A stretch of DNA of 23,686 nt from Ascoidea tarda (nom. inval.) (lineage: Eukaryota; Ascomycota; Saccharomycetes; Ascoideales; Ascoideaceae), in contig JAKTTS010000229.1 in assembly GCA_030560485.1 (NCBI GenBank), positions 1-23,686 on the forward strand. Reading direction: 5' to 3'. The notes below the pieces were generated by a model. It was not told the origin of the DNA. It was given only the letters and a program-made list of their open reading frames with translations, and ran no database searches. Position numbers and translations under genes: made by a program. This document shows, one piece after another, positions 8,865-17,712 of this stretch (positions are counted from its first letter, which is position 1; each line of letters begins with the position of its first letter).

Positions 8865-10263
8865 GGTTGGGATTGGAGTTGGAACTAAAGTACATAGGAT
8901 CACTATTGGTGGACTGGGTTCCATCATGTAAACGATTATTCTGCACAAAAAATTCTGCTTCTTTAATTTTCATTATCCAGGATGGATGATTAACTAATTC
9001 TTCAATATAAATTTTTTTTAATTCAGCTCTTAATCGACTTAATTTTTCTCGAATTTGTGTATAAGTTCGATCAAACTTCATATTTTTTTTGCTAAATGCT
9101 TCAGGTAATTGACTATAAACAATTTCGTCAATTTCCTTTGGAGTTTTATTTAAATTCAACTTATCAGTCCTGACATTATAATAAATATCAGCAAGAATAG
9201 TACACTGATCTCTTTTCATATAAGTTGTCGGAGTAGATGATGAACTACTCATGTTATTAAAAGAGTTGTTATTGATATTATTATCATTGTTTTCAATTTT
9301 TGAGATAAAATTATTATTGGAATTAGATTTGAGATCGTTCAGATGTTTTTTGTTGGAATACTTGATCGTGCTACTAGATTTTCCATCGTTAAAAGGTGTG
9401 GATTTGTTTTTCAATGGATAAGTTAGAGAGGATTGAATAAATTGATTTGATTGAATTGGATATTGATATAAAGGAAATTGGTATTGATGTGGCGGTGGTG
9501 GCGGGTATTGCTGAAGAAATTGAGGAAAATATTCAAACTGTGATATTGAAGGAGGATGAGTTGGTAATGGACCTTGTTGGATTCCTTGAGTGGAAATAGG
9601 AACCATATGCTGCTGAGATATATTAATTTTTTGGGGTTGGTAAGTAGGATTAAGAGATGAGATTATGTTGTTATTTAAATTTGTTTTCGTTTTGGATTTT
9701 ATTTTGGGTTTTGGATTTTCTGATTGAGAGTTTGAAGTTGAAGTTGAAGTTGAAGTTGAAGTTGAAGTTGTAACATTTTGTTTTTCAACACAAAACACAT
9801 TTTGGTTGGAAAGTTGAGTTTTTGATATTTTTTTATTTAATTTATTACTTTTTATTTTGCCGGTTATATTGGAGTTGCTACTTCTAACATTATCAATATC
9901 ATTGGTGATATCATCATTGATATTATCAGCAGTAAAATCATTTAATCGGTTTAAATTAGAGATTTCGTGTAAGTCGGAATCTTTAGGAGAAAGCTGGTTT
10001 ATGTGATTAATGTTATTGATATTATGAATACTTTCAATGATTTGCGTATCATCTTTAGATTGAGAGTCAGTGTTTGATTCAGATTTTGAAGAACCATTTT
10101 TCAGTAATTTTTTGTTCAGATCCAACAGGGGGGCGTCAAGTGCAATGATATGAGATATATTAGAAGTATCGAGGTTGTCATTGATGCTAGTATTTATTGG
10201 TTGGTTACTGTCATCTAGACTTTGAGGATTTGAAGAAATGTGATTAAATTTCATGTCACTCAT
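8050..10263 (-). CDS. Uncharacterised Asn/Ser-rich protein with helical domain and coiled coil
   Basis: I do not recognise this 737-residue protein. Most of it is disordered: an Asn/Ser/Asp-rich N-terminus, a Ser-Thr repeat near residues 165-177, a Gln/Pro/Tyr-rich stretch with five consecutive prolines near residue 255, and poly-Asn near residue 470. Two parts look folded. Residues about 351-443 (from RDQCTILADIYYN to EAEFFVQNN) are compact, mostly helical and basic, and resemble in size and pattern a three-helix Myb/SANT-like or MADF-like DNA-binding domain, although the usual tryptophans are missing. Residues about 620-715 form a long heptad coiled coil, for example IFQLEKEIEQLKTRFE. The layout suggests a dimeric nuclear regulator, but that is inference. 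Start: first ATG of the open frame at 10263. Confidence 0.75.
8834..8862. repeat. (TTA)n microsatellite, poly-Asn coding
   Basis: About nine TTA units on the plus strand read as AAT (Asn) codons in the minus-strand gene at 8050-10263. This is a length-variable homopeptide tract typical of disordered yeast regulators. Confidence 0.85.
9734..9769. repeat. (GAAGTT)6 hexamer repeat, Ser-Thr coding
   Basis: Six perfect GAAGTT units on the plus strand give alternating Thr-Ser in the minus-strand protein. The unit length preserves the frame. Confidence 0.9.
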
Positions 10264-10922
10264 TTTGGGATATAATCATTGATTTGTAGTTGGTAAGGAT
10301 TAATAAGCATCTATAAAGCGATATATAAGAGCGAAACAAAAATAGAAAACAAAAGATAGTGAACAGCACTTTAGAGTGAATGTTGTAAAGTGACAGAAGA
10401 TATAGAAATAAGGTGTAAGGAAACTGGAAATAAAAAAGCTGAATTTGAGGATTGAACTGTCATTTCACAGTTTTACCTTTTTCGTGTTTGGGAAGATTCA
10501 AAAGTTCCCATACTAGGGAATGAGATCCGTCAGTGAGAGAATAACAAGAGTAGCTGTTGCATTCATTGTTAGTGGGAGGCTCTGATGCTTTGTGGTTTTT
10601 GTAATTGCTGGGAACTTCAGACAATGCATCAGATATCAAAGGTTTATACGTAGAGCTTCACCAACTTTGAATGATGGTGTCGAAGAAGAGGCCATCATTA
10701 AGAAAGTGTGTCGTTGTTTTAAGCTGGACGCCATCAGCGGGAAGATCACTCTTTGTGCATAGAAAACAGTGCAGACTGTACAGTGCAGGCACGTGATGAG
10801 CTTATTGGGGAGGACGAAATCCAGCAGGGGCTAGAAGGGGGAAATATATATTAATTAGATAGGGAGATGAAAAGCTAGATAAGAGTAAATGTTAAGGGAG
10901 AAATAAAAACAAAGTAGAAAGT
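10264..10922. promoter_or_regulatory. Upstream region of the 737-residue gene and PEF1 3' flank
   Basis: A spacer of 659 bases. The middle (about 10480-10810) is clearly richer in G and C than the flanks. It has a CACGAAA word on the minus strand (10480-10486), a perfect 8-base hairpin AATGATGG / CCATCATT (10670-10677 and 10692-10699), the direct repeat ACAGTGCAG (10766-10774 and 10780-10788) around the palindrome ACTGTACAGT (10775-10784), and then CACGTGAT (10790-10797), a Cbf1-type site. No tRNA or long open frame was found. It is most likely promoter and 5' leader sequence. Confidence 0.5.
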
Positions 10923-11818
10923 TTAAGCTATGAGTTTCACAAATTCTTCAAGAAAATCAGGATAGGATATTTTTGCGTAGTTGAAATCCTCTTGAGTTCG
11001 GTACTTGACAAATGTTTTTGTGAGGGAGATGATCAATAGTATGCTTTCGACAAAAGAATCGAATTTCATTTCGTTGTTCAAACTCGAAGGATTTTTATAA
11101 GAGAATTTGTTGAAAATAAACTGGTTTAGATGTTCTGGTAAAGAGAAGCCAATTTTTTCAATTGAGGATACAAATTCACTAAAATCGATAGTGAAACTAT
11201 TATCGAGATCAAATTGTTTGAAAATGTTTCTCCAGGTGATAATTTCCTTATATAGTCTTTTGAAATCCTCAAAATCAATTAGATAATCATTTTCTTTTTC
11301 AGGTACGAAATTTTTGATCAAAGTTTTGATTGTAGATATTTTAAAAGCAGACGAATCGTCATTGTGTAAAGCTGTTTGTAGTTCATAAAGATTTAGAACT
11401 CCGTTTTTGTCTCTATCGACTCTATTGAAGGATAACAAAAGCTGTTCATCTAGCGTAGGCTGTTTTGGTGGAGAAGTAGGAGGGTGTTGAGGCAGAGGAA
11501 GCGAGGAAAAGGATTTTATCAGTTTTTGGTCATCAGAGTTGATTGAACCACCAGTATGATGAGTTCTGGCATGTCTATTAGCAGCTTTGACAGTTGAAAA
11601 AATCCTACCATCAGAAATTGGACCACCAGTTTTAGATTTTGAGAATCTGTCAGGGTCAGTGTGGCTTTTGGTTAAATCTTGCGGTGTTGTGAATATCTAA
11701 TTAAAAATACACTAATTAGTAATAGATAAGAGCAAAGAGAGTGAGTGAGATAAGAAATATAAGTATATTATGGACGACTTACTAATAAATCATCACCTTT
11801 GTAGATATTTTTGGACAT
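10923..11818 (-). CDS. PEF1: PEF1, penta-EF-hand protein (two exons)
   Basis: Calcium-binding protein of the penta-EF-hand (ALG-2-like) family; S. cerevisiae Pef1 has been linked to bud growth. Exon 1 is 11783-11818 (12 codons, starting MSKNIYKGDDLL) and exon 2 is 10923-11696 (257 codons before the stop), giving 269 residues. An 86-base phase-0 intron separates them. The join restores a GDDLLIFTTPQDL N-terminus that resembles the start of S. cerevisiae Pef1, which supports the model. After a Pro/Ser-rich linker come the EF-hands: loop 1 DRDKNGVLNLYE (residues 106-117) and loop 3 DLDNSFTIDFSE (175-186) have the calcium ligands, whereas hands 2, 4 and 5 look degenerate. Loop 3 has Phe where Gly is usual. 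Reading only the open frame of exon 2 would miss the start. Confidence 0.85.
11697..11782 (-). other. PEF1: Spliceosomal intron in PEF1
   Basis: On the minus strand the intron starts with GTAAGT (11782-11777), has a consensus TACTAAT branch site (11721-11715, branch A at 11716) and ends in TTAATTAG at 11697, 19 bases after the branch A. Length is 86 bases. It interrupts the frame after codon 12 in phase 0, and the unspliced frame stops within a few codons. GTAAGT differs from the GTATGT favoured by S. cerevisiae. Confidence 0.88.
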
Positions 11819-13245
11819 TGGAAGCAATATTGTTTGAGAGTTGAAATTGGCGATAAAAGAAAAACAATAGAAAACAGTGTAAACAAGTAAATGTGGTTTA
11901 GCGAGATATATTTTTTTTATAGTGATATATTGCTTGTAGATAAGTGTGGGCAAGAGTTGACTGAGGCTGTTTCCAAAGGGAATTTGCATAAACATCAAGG
12001 AAAATTTGAGCATTCCTCAGAATTATTACTGTTTCTCAAGGTGTCTACATGAAGTTCATTATCGGGTATCGATCATGGATACCTTTAGCTATTGTCTTCA
12101 GAAATTGTGAGCATTGTTACAGCGGTGTCAAAACAGTTTCAAAGCATTTCCAGGACATTTCAGAGCTATTGTTGAGATTCTCTTCTATTGTTATTAAATT
12201 GTCTAGTTACGGATTGTCGTGCTGTGTTGAGCAGCCGGAACCTTGACAGCCGCTGAGTGGGTACAAAACATGGTCACGTTGACTGTCCGATCTTTTGGGC
12301 CAGTGCTGGTGCATCTCTACGCTAGCTGCAGCAGACAACTGTGCACTGCGCTAATGGTAGCGTTTTCCAGCAGCCTGGGTCTGCCAACTGGGTAGAAATG
12401 GAAGAGTTGGGCTAGGGTTCGGCGCGGGCCCAATTCGTCCGCTGTTTCGTGTTTTGCTTTTTTTTTCGTGGCCCTCAAGGTAGATCTTAGAAGTGTTCCA
12501 GGTGGGCTGGCCCTTGCTCTACCACCGCAAAATCATCACGTTGTGTTTTAGCCAAGTTCAGCAGGTGCTGGCTCTCTACGTTTTGTCAAAAAGGAAAGCA
12601 TTTTTTCATCTATATTTGGAACAGTTATATTTAGTAAAAACGCTGTCCTTCTGCCACTGGAACATTTGAATGTGGTTTTGACTGAAAAATCCTACTCGAT
12701 CATAGCTTGCCCCTGTCGAATAGCAACACTCCAATTGATTTTATGCTTTGCATCTTTCTAATGTTAGCTCAATTTGTTACCTCTTATAATAATACTCTGC
12801 AAATCCTTTTTCTAACAGAAGCAACAAAAAGTGTTAAGTAAAAAAGTTGAAATTAGAATTAAAAGATTATGACTTTGTTTTCATATTGTATTCGTATTTA
12901 ACTTTGGTATACTTTCCCGTTTTTTTCTTTTTATTCTTTCCCTCTGATAATTGAAACATGAATAGAAATTTAGTATTTCACCATTAATTTCATTATTCAC
13001 CAGGCATGAAAACATTTATTTCAATTATTTTCTCTATATAAATTAATTTGGTTTTCCCTTCTTTTTACAATGAGCTATATAAGTCTTTCACCCTTTCCTT
13101 TTGCTATTTGCTTTTAGATTTATAAAACTAATTTAGTTTTTTGTATTTCTTGTGGTTTTGTTTTTGTTTAAATTAATATAACCGGTATATTTTGCTAGAC
13201 AAAAAGAACGATAACAGAAGATTTACTATTTAATCGCTCGTTAAT
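11819..13245. promoter_or_regulatory. Divergent PEF1 / EXG1 intergenic region
   Basis: The longest gene-free stretch (1.43 kb). The part next to PEF1 is AT-rich. About 12230-12560 is a GC-richer island with two CACGAAA words on the minus strand (12445-12451 and 12464-12470), the binding word of the G1/S cell-wall regulator SBF in S. cerevisiae. A GGTATC / GATACC hairpin lies at 12065-12083. The part next to EXG1 is AT-rich, with TATA-like words at 13035-13042 and 13076-13083, 204 and 163 bases before the EXG1 ATG. An ATG-initiated 65-codon frame at 12049-12246 has no recognisable features. No tRNA was seen; an unannotated ncRNA in the GC island cannot be excluded. Confidence 0.5.
13035..13042 (+). 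promoter_or_regulatory. TATA box candidate for EXG1
   Basis: TATATAAA fits the TATAWAWR consensus and lies 204 bases upstream of the EXG1 start. A second match (TATATAAG) is at 13076-13083. The spacing is normal for a yeast TATA-driven gene. Confidence 0.5.
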
Positions 13246-14511
13246 ATGATTAAATCTTTCTACACATTCGCTTTTTGCTTAATTTTTTTAGCTTGCATTT
13301 CTATAGCTAAACCAATTCCTTCTTTAAAACTTCTTTCAAAAAGATCCACTTTCAATTATTATGACAACAAAATTCAAGGTGTCAACTTGGGTGGTTGGCT
13401 TCTTTTAGAACCTTATATAACGCCATCTCTATTTGAAAGCTTCGGTGATGATATCCCTGTTGACGAATACAATTACTGCAAGTACTTGGGCAAAGAAGAA
13501 GCCTCGAAAAGATTGCAAGAACATTGGTCTACTTTTTTCACTGAATCTGATTTTGCTGATATTGCCGAGTATGGTCTCAATGCCGTTAGAATCCCCATTG
13601 GTTATTGGGCTTTTGAAGAGGTTGATGGCGACCCATATGTTCAAGGACAAGTTGAATACTTGGATAAGGCAATTGAATGGGCTGCAAAATACAATTTAAA
13701 AGTCTGGGTCGACTTGCATGGTGCTCCAGGCTCTCAAAATGCGTTTGACAATTCAGGATTAAGAGACAGCTTGCTCTGGCTAACTGGCGATACTGTCCCT
13801 ATCACCTTGAAGGCTCTTTACCATCTTGTTGAAAGATATGGTGGAAACGACAAAATAGACACCATCATCGGTATCGAGTTGCTCAATGAACCTTTAGGTC
13901 CCCAGTTGGACATGGCACAAATCAAACAATTCTACGTTGACGGTTACAACATCCTCAGAAACGATTTTAGCTCTCACCAAAATGTTGTTATTCTGGACGC
14001 CTTTATGGCCAGTGGCTACTACAACAACTTCATGAATCTTGATGATTACTACAATGTTGTTCTCGACCGTCACTACTATCAGGTCTTCTCTCCTGGCGAA
14101 TTGTCCCGAACCATCGACCAACATGTTCTCACTGCCTGTGCCCTTGGTTTTGCCAGCCAGCCTGAGTACCACTGGGTTGTCATTGGTGAATGGTCTGGTG
14201 CCCTCACAGACTGTTCCTACTGGTTGAATGGTGTCAACGCTGGCTCTAGATACGAGGGTGTTTTCAAATCCAGCCAATACTTTGGCTCCTGCGACGGTAT
14301 CAGTGACATTAGCACCTGGTCCGACCAGAAGAAGGTGGACACCAGGAGATACATCGAGGCTCAATTGGATGCCTGGGAAATGAACCAAGGTTGGTTCTTC
14401 TGGACATACAAGACTGAGTCTTCTCTTGAGTGGGATTTCAAGAGATTGTCTGCCAATGGCTTGTTTCCATCTCCCTTCTCTGACCGTCAATATCCTGGCC
14501 AATGCTATTAG
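13246..14511 (+). CDS. EXG1: Secreted exo-1,3-beta-glucanase, GH5 (Exg1/Xog1)
   Basis: Major cell-wall exo-beta-1,3-glucanase, which releases glucose from glucan ends and is secreted to the wall and medium. The protein has 421 residues. Residues 1-21 form a hydrophobic signal peptide, and Lys32-Arg33 is a Kex2-type processing site, as in other yeast Exg proteins. The GH5 fold begins at [19 protein letters not shown]. The acid/base is Glu215 in LLNEPLG and the nucleophile is Glu315 in [10 protein letters not shown]; the spacing of 100 residues equals that of C. albicans Xog1. The C-terminal blocks [35 protein letters not shown] and [17 protein letters not shown] are also typical. Codon use becomes rich in C-ending codons in the second half, as expected of a highly expressed gene. 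TATA candidates lie upstream. Confidence 0.96.
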   Translation: MIKSFYTFAFCLIFLACISIAKPIPSLKLLSKRSTFNYYDNKIQGVNLGGWLLLEPYITPSLFESFGDDIPVDEYNYCKYLGKEEASKRLQEHWSTFFTESDFADIAEYGLNAVRIPIGYWAFEEVDGDPYVQGQVEYLDKAIEWAAKYNLKVWVDLHGAPGSQNAFDNSGLRDSLLWLTGDTVPITLKALYHLVERYGGNDKIDTIIGIELLNEPLGPQLDMAQIKQFYVDGYNILRNDFSSHQNVVILDAFMASGYYNNFMNLDDYYNVVLDRHYYQVFSPGELSRTIDQHVLTACALGFASQPEYHWVVIGEWSGALTDCSYWLNGVNAGSRYEGVFKSSQYFGSCDGISDISTWSDQKKVDTRRYIEAQLDAWEMNQGWFFWTYKTESSLEWDFKRLSANGLFPSPFSDRQYPGQCY

Positions 14512-14987
14512 TTTTGCTGGCCGTTCCTCTCACCGAGCTCTTTCAACCCGATTCTTGTTTGCGTTCTCTCTTTCATCACTCTCACTTTCTCACTTTCTTT
14601 TCTTTTTCTTTCGACATTTTTGTGAAATGGCTTGCATTGAGCTGTAATATACGACTCCATATCTTTCTATAAATACATATTAAATTTCAGATTACATCGC
14701 ACACTCCTGAACTTCGGGTCCCTACTTCTCTGCACCCTTTCCGTCTTCCTTATCTCATTGCACATGATTAGTTTATCTCAAATGTGTGGAAGCCTCAGGG
14801 TTTGCTCTATATAAAAGTCGAAATTTCCTGTTTTAATTTTAGTTCAGAAGGTGTGATTCGACTAGCCGTAAGGATTAACTATACTGAATTAATCCCTCGT
14901 TGTTCATCAATTAATCTGAATACGATTCTTCTCGGCTCTCCAATCCTTAAATAGGTCTACAGTTTTATCGTCATTTCTAAAACGAAA
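14512..14987. promoter_or_regulatory. EXG1 3' flank and XYL1 promoter
   Basis: Spacer of 476 bases. It opens with a long pyrimidine tract (about 14540-14620) after the EXG1 stop. A TATA box candidate (TATATAAA, 14808-14815) lies 173 bases before the XYL1 ATG. Between them and the ATG is a perfect 7-base inverted repeat, GGATTAA at 14872-14878 and TTAATCC at 14889-14895. No gene is seen. Confidence 0.55.
14808..14815 (+). promoter_or_regulatory. TATA box candidate for XYL1
   Basis: A consensus TATATAAA 173 bases upstream of the ATG. TATA-containing promoters are common for inducible aldo-keto reductase genes in yeasts. Confidence 0.55.
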
Positions 14988-15968
14988 ATGGTTTCTTCTT
15001 TAATCACTTTAAATAACGGGATCAAAATTCCATTAATTGGTCTTGGTTGCTGGAAAATTCCTAATAATGTTTGCGCTTCGACTGTCTACGAAGCAATTAA
15101 AATCGGTTATAGATTATTTGATGGTGCCTGCGATTATGGAAATGAAAAAGAGGTTGGTCAAGGTATTAAAAAAGCAATTGATGAAGGAGTTGTTAAAAGA
15201 GAAGATTTAACAATTGTTTCAAAATTATGGAATAATTATCATGATCCCAAAAATGTCAAAAAGGCTCTCCAAAAAACTTTAAATGATTTGAACTTATCCT
15301 ACTTAGATGTCTATTATATTCATTTCCCAATCTCTTTTAAATTTGTTCCATTTGAAGAAAAATACCCCCCAGGATTTTATTGTGGAAATGAAAATGGAGA
15401 TTTTGAGTTTGAAAATATTCCAGTTCTTGACACTTGGAGAGCCTTAGAAAATTTGGTTGACCAGGGTTTAATCAAATCGCTAGGCATCTCAAATTTCACT
15501 GGTGTTCTCATTGAAGATTTAATCAAATCTGCTCGTATCAAACCTGCTCTTTTACAAATTGAACACCATCCTTATTTAGTTCAACAGAGATTGATTGAAT
15601 ATAGTAAAGTTTACAATATTAAAGTTGTTGGTTATTCTTCTTTTGGTCCACAATCGTTTTTGGAACTCAATGTTAAAAAGGCAGTTGATTCTCCGTCTCT
15701 ATTCAACCATGATACAGTAATCCAAATATCAAAAAAACATCAAAAATCACCTGGCCAAATTTTATTAAGGTGGGCAACTCAAAGAGGTGTTGCAATCATA
15801 CCAAAGTCTGTCAAAAAGGAAAGATTAGTTGAAAATCTAAATATTGAAGAGTTTAACTTGACTGAAGAAGAATTAAATTTAATTTCCAATTTAGACCAGA
15901 ACTTAAGATTCAATGATCCCTGGGAATGGTCGACTAAACCCAATCCAAAGATGGGTATTTTTATTTGA
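14988..15968 (+). CDS. XYL1: NAD(P)H-dependent xylose/aldose reductase (AKR2 type)
   Basis: Cytosolic aldo-keto reductase that reduces xylose to xylitol and other aldoses or aldehydes to alcohols; the family includes Scheffersomyces Xyl1 and S. cerevisiae Gre3. The 326 residues align along their whole length with xylose reductase. The catalytic tetrad is complete: Asp45 and Tyr50 (in [11 protein letters not shown]), Lys79 (SKLWNN) and His112 (YIHFP). [33 protein letters not shown] and the C-terminal RFNDPWEW are hallmarks of the xylose reductase branch. The cofactor loop reads IPKSVKKER: Lys273, Ser274 and Arg279 match the NADPH-phosphate contacts, but the usual Asn is Val275. The C-terminus (PNPKMGIFI) is a little longer than in Scheffersomyces. 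The ATG at 14988 has a good AAA context. Confidence 0.93.
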   Translation: MVSSLITLNNGIKIPLIGLGCWKIPNNVCASTVYEAIKIGYRLFDGACDYGNEKEVGQGIKKAIDEGVVKREDLTIVSKLWNNYHDPKNVKKALQKTLNDLNLSYLDVYYIHFPISFKFVPFEEKYPPGFYCGNENGDFEFENIPVLDTWRALENLVDQGLIKSLGISNFTGVLIEDLIKSARIKPALLQIEHHPYLVQQRLIEYSKVYNIKVVGYSSFGPQSFLELNVKKAVDSPSLFNHDTVIQISKKHQKSPGQILLRWATQRGVAIIPKSVKKERLVENLNIEEFNLTEEELNLISNLDQNLRFNDPWEWSTKPNPKMGIFI

Positions 15969-16075
15969 ATTCAGTTTACGCAAATTGGCAGCTATTCAAA
16001 TCTCTATTCAAATTGAAAGCTAGAAATATATCTACACACATCTATAAATCTATATATTTATATATCTATCTGTGA

Positions 16076-17179
16076 TTAAAAATGATCTGCAGGCCAATAA
16101 CCTGGAAATAAAAAATGCATTCTATGTAAAACTTCCTTCTTAATACCATTTTTACCAGTGCTAAGACTCATTTTAACAACACCATTCAAATCATTACCAA
16201 CTTGCTTCAATTTGATTGCTTCTTCTAATGAAGGAATTATAGCTGTAGCTAATCTGTTTGCATTGGCACTGTTTGCCTTTAAATTTCCAACAACAGTTTC
16301 AACAGTAACAGGCTCTTCATTGATATTCCATGCATCATAATCTGTGCTCATGCAGACCATTTGATAAGAAATCTCAGCTTCTCGAGCCAATTTTGATTCA
16401 GGAATACAGGACATGTTGATGACAGATCCACCCCAGGACTTGTATAATCGTGATTCAGCTCTTGTTGAAAATGCCGGACCTTCCATACAAATTAAGATAA
16501 CATCATCATCATTAGTGTTGTTAGTCTTTGTGTAATCTGGATAGTGTAATTTGGAATTATCCAAAATATCTTGGTGTTTAGAAATTATCTTGATTAATTT
16601 TGGATCGAATGGCTCACCAAATCCAGCATGAGCAACAAAACCTTTTTCAAAAAAAGTAGATGGTCTAATCCCTTTAGTTCTATCAATAATCTGATTGGGC
16701 AAAACGAAATCCCTTGGTTTGATCTTCTGTTTCAACGAACCAACAGCAGAAAATGCCACGATTACTTTGACACCTAAAGATTTCAAGGCAGCGATATTGG
16801 CTTGATTTGGAACCTCAGTTGGAAGTAAATCATGATGGAAACCATGACGAGCTAAAAAGGCAATTGGAAAACCAGATTCAGTTTTAGAGATTGTAACAGG
16901 AGACGAAGGAAAACCCCAAGGTGTCGAAATAGTAAGTCTTGCAACAGGTGTCAAAGAGTCCAAATGATAAAGACCAGTGCCACCAATAATAGCGAGCTGA
17001 ACTGGTTCATCGAAGGTGGCAGGCAAGCTAGAAATAGAACTGCTTGAATTGGATCTATGGACAGACATTCTTAGTTTGACTGGATGTAGTGAAGACCTCA
17101 GAAATGAACGACAAGTAAATGGCTTTACAGATCTAATAGCAGGATAGGAATTAGTAATTAAAAGAAAAAAATTTAGCAT
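16076..17179 (-). CDS. MEU1: S-methyl-5'-thioadenosine phosphorylase (MTAP)
   Basis: Phosphorolyses methylthioadenosine to adenine and methylthioribose-1-phosphate, the first step of methionine salvage after polyamine synthesis. Motifs of the MTAP branch of PNP-family phosphorylases are present: the phosphate-binding IIGGTGLY, ARHGFHHDLLPTEVPNQANIAALK, FSAVGSLKQ, EGPAFSTRAES, SVINMSCIPE and STDYDAWN. With the ATG at 17179 the protein is 367 residues; S. cerevisiae Meu1 is 337. The extra N-terminus is hydrophobic to basic with six Arg/Lys and no acidic residue in 37 positions, resembling a mitochondrial presequence. A second in-frame ATG at 17068 gives a 330-residue protein of normal length. 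Both starts may be used, or the second may be the main one. XYL1 lies convergent, 107 bases away. Confidence 0.93.
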   Translation of the reverse strand: MLNFFLLITNSYPAIRSVKPFTCRSFLRSSLHPVKLRMSVHRSNSSSSISSLPATFDEPVQLAIIGGTGLYHLDSLTPVARLTISTPWGFPSSPVTISKTESGFPIAFLARHGFHHDLLPTEVPNQANIAALKSLGVKVIVAFSAVGSLKQKIKPRDFVLPNQIIDRTKGIRPSTFFEKGFVAHAGFGEPFDPKLIKIISKHQDILDNSKLHYPDYTKTNNTNDDDVILICMEGPAFSTRAESRLYKSWGGSVINMSCIPESKLAREAEISYQMVCMSTDYDAWNINEEPVTVETVVGNLKANSANANRLATAIIPSLEEAIKLKQVGNDLNGVVKMSLSTGKNGIKKEVLHRMHFLFPGYWPADHF

Positions 17180-17712
17180 TAATCAGGAAAGAAACCTTCC
17201 TGGGCCAATAGTGACTTTTTCGGTTGATGAGACAGAAAATGCAGAGATGTTGAAAGCCAGGAAACCCCGATGTTTCCAGGACGCATCTATGCTGATTGGA
17301 ATACACAGCAAAATGTTTATGTGCAATACCTGTGCGTGTGGGAGAAACGGGCAGAAACGAGGGCAAAGTGTGGAGACAGGAGGATGGAGATGGAGCAGCA
17401 GAAGAAGGACAGAAGAAGGAAGGAGTAGAGCCTGGAAGAAGAAAAGCTAGGGAAGAAAGAAGCAGAGGCAGTAGAGGCAGCAGATGCAGTAGAGGCAGCA
17501 GGCGAGAGCTCCAGCGACCGTTGTTGGAGCAGGACAGAGGCAGGGGATTAGGTTTGAGCAGTGCTATCAGAGTCATCGCTGATTGCTGGATGAAACTGTT
17601 TTGTATTTAAGGAACCTATCTTTCTCTTCATCTCACGTCCCTGAGCTATTTTATTACGTTTTAATGATTTAGTTTGGTTCTTTCAGCTACACCACTTCTA
17701 TCAAGACACACA
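17180..17712. promoter_or_regulatory. Divergent MEU1 / F-box gene intergenic region
   Basis: Spacer of 533 bases between two divergent starts. From about 17330 to 17560 the plus strand is strongly purine-rich and G-rich, unlike the AT-rich flanks. It includes an 18-base near-duplicate of GCAGTAGAGGCAGCAG (17468-17501). This bias keeps overlapping frames free of stops on both strands (104 codons on plus, 141 on minus), but the predicted peptides are low-complexity and no gene is called. It is probably the shared promoter. Confidence 0.55.
17468..17501. repeat. Two copies of an 18-bp GCAG-rich unit
   Basis: GCAGTAGAGGCAGCAG occurs at 17468 and again at 17486, separated by AT, within a longer run of GAGGCAG and GAAGAAG words on the plus strand. 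Confidence 0.85.

Noticed and set aside
10790-10797. CACGTGAT as a centromere CDEI element
   Set aside because: CDEI needs an AT-rich CDEII and a CDEIII nearby, which are not seen; point centromeres are restricted to Saccharomycetaceae and their close kin.
11768-12013. 81-codon minus-strand frame ending in MSKNIYKGDDLLVSRP
   Set aside because: It is PEF1 exon 1 read through upstream sequence and on into the intron; the real coding part is only 11783-11818.
12049-12246. ATG-initiated 65-codon frame in the PEF1-EXG1 spacer
   Set aside because: Short, with no recognisable motif and no supporting context; a frame of this size is expected by chance in a 1.4 kb spacer.
12410-12432. GGTTCGGCGCGGG as a possible tRNA T-arm
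   Set aside because: No acceptor or anticodon stem could be paired around it, and the conserved A after TTCG is missing.
13894-14502. 202-codon open frame antisense to EXG1
   Set aside because: It lies entirely inside a firmly identified gene and arises from the biased, C-ending codons of its second half; the peptide resembles no known family.
17151-17610. Overlapping long frames on both strands (141 codons minus, 104 codons plus)
   Set aside because: Both are low-complexity products of a purine-skewed tract, overlap each other, and show no domain or signal beyond leucine/serine or arginine/glutamate bias.
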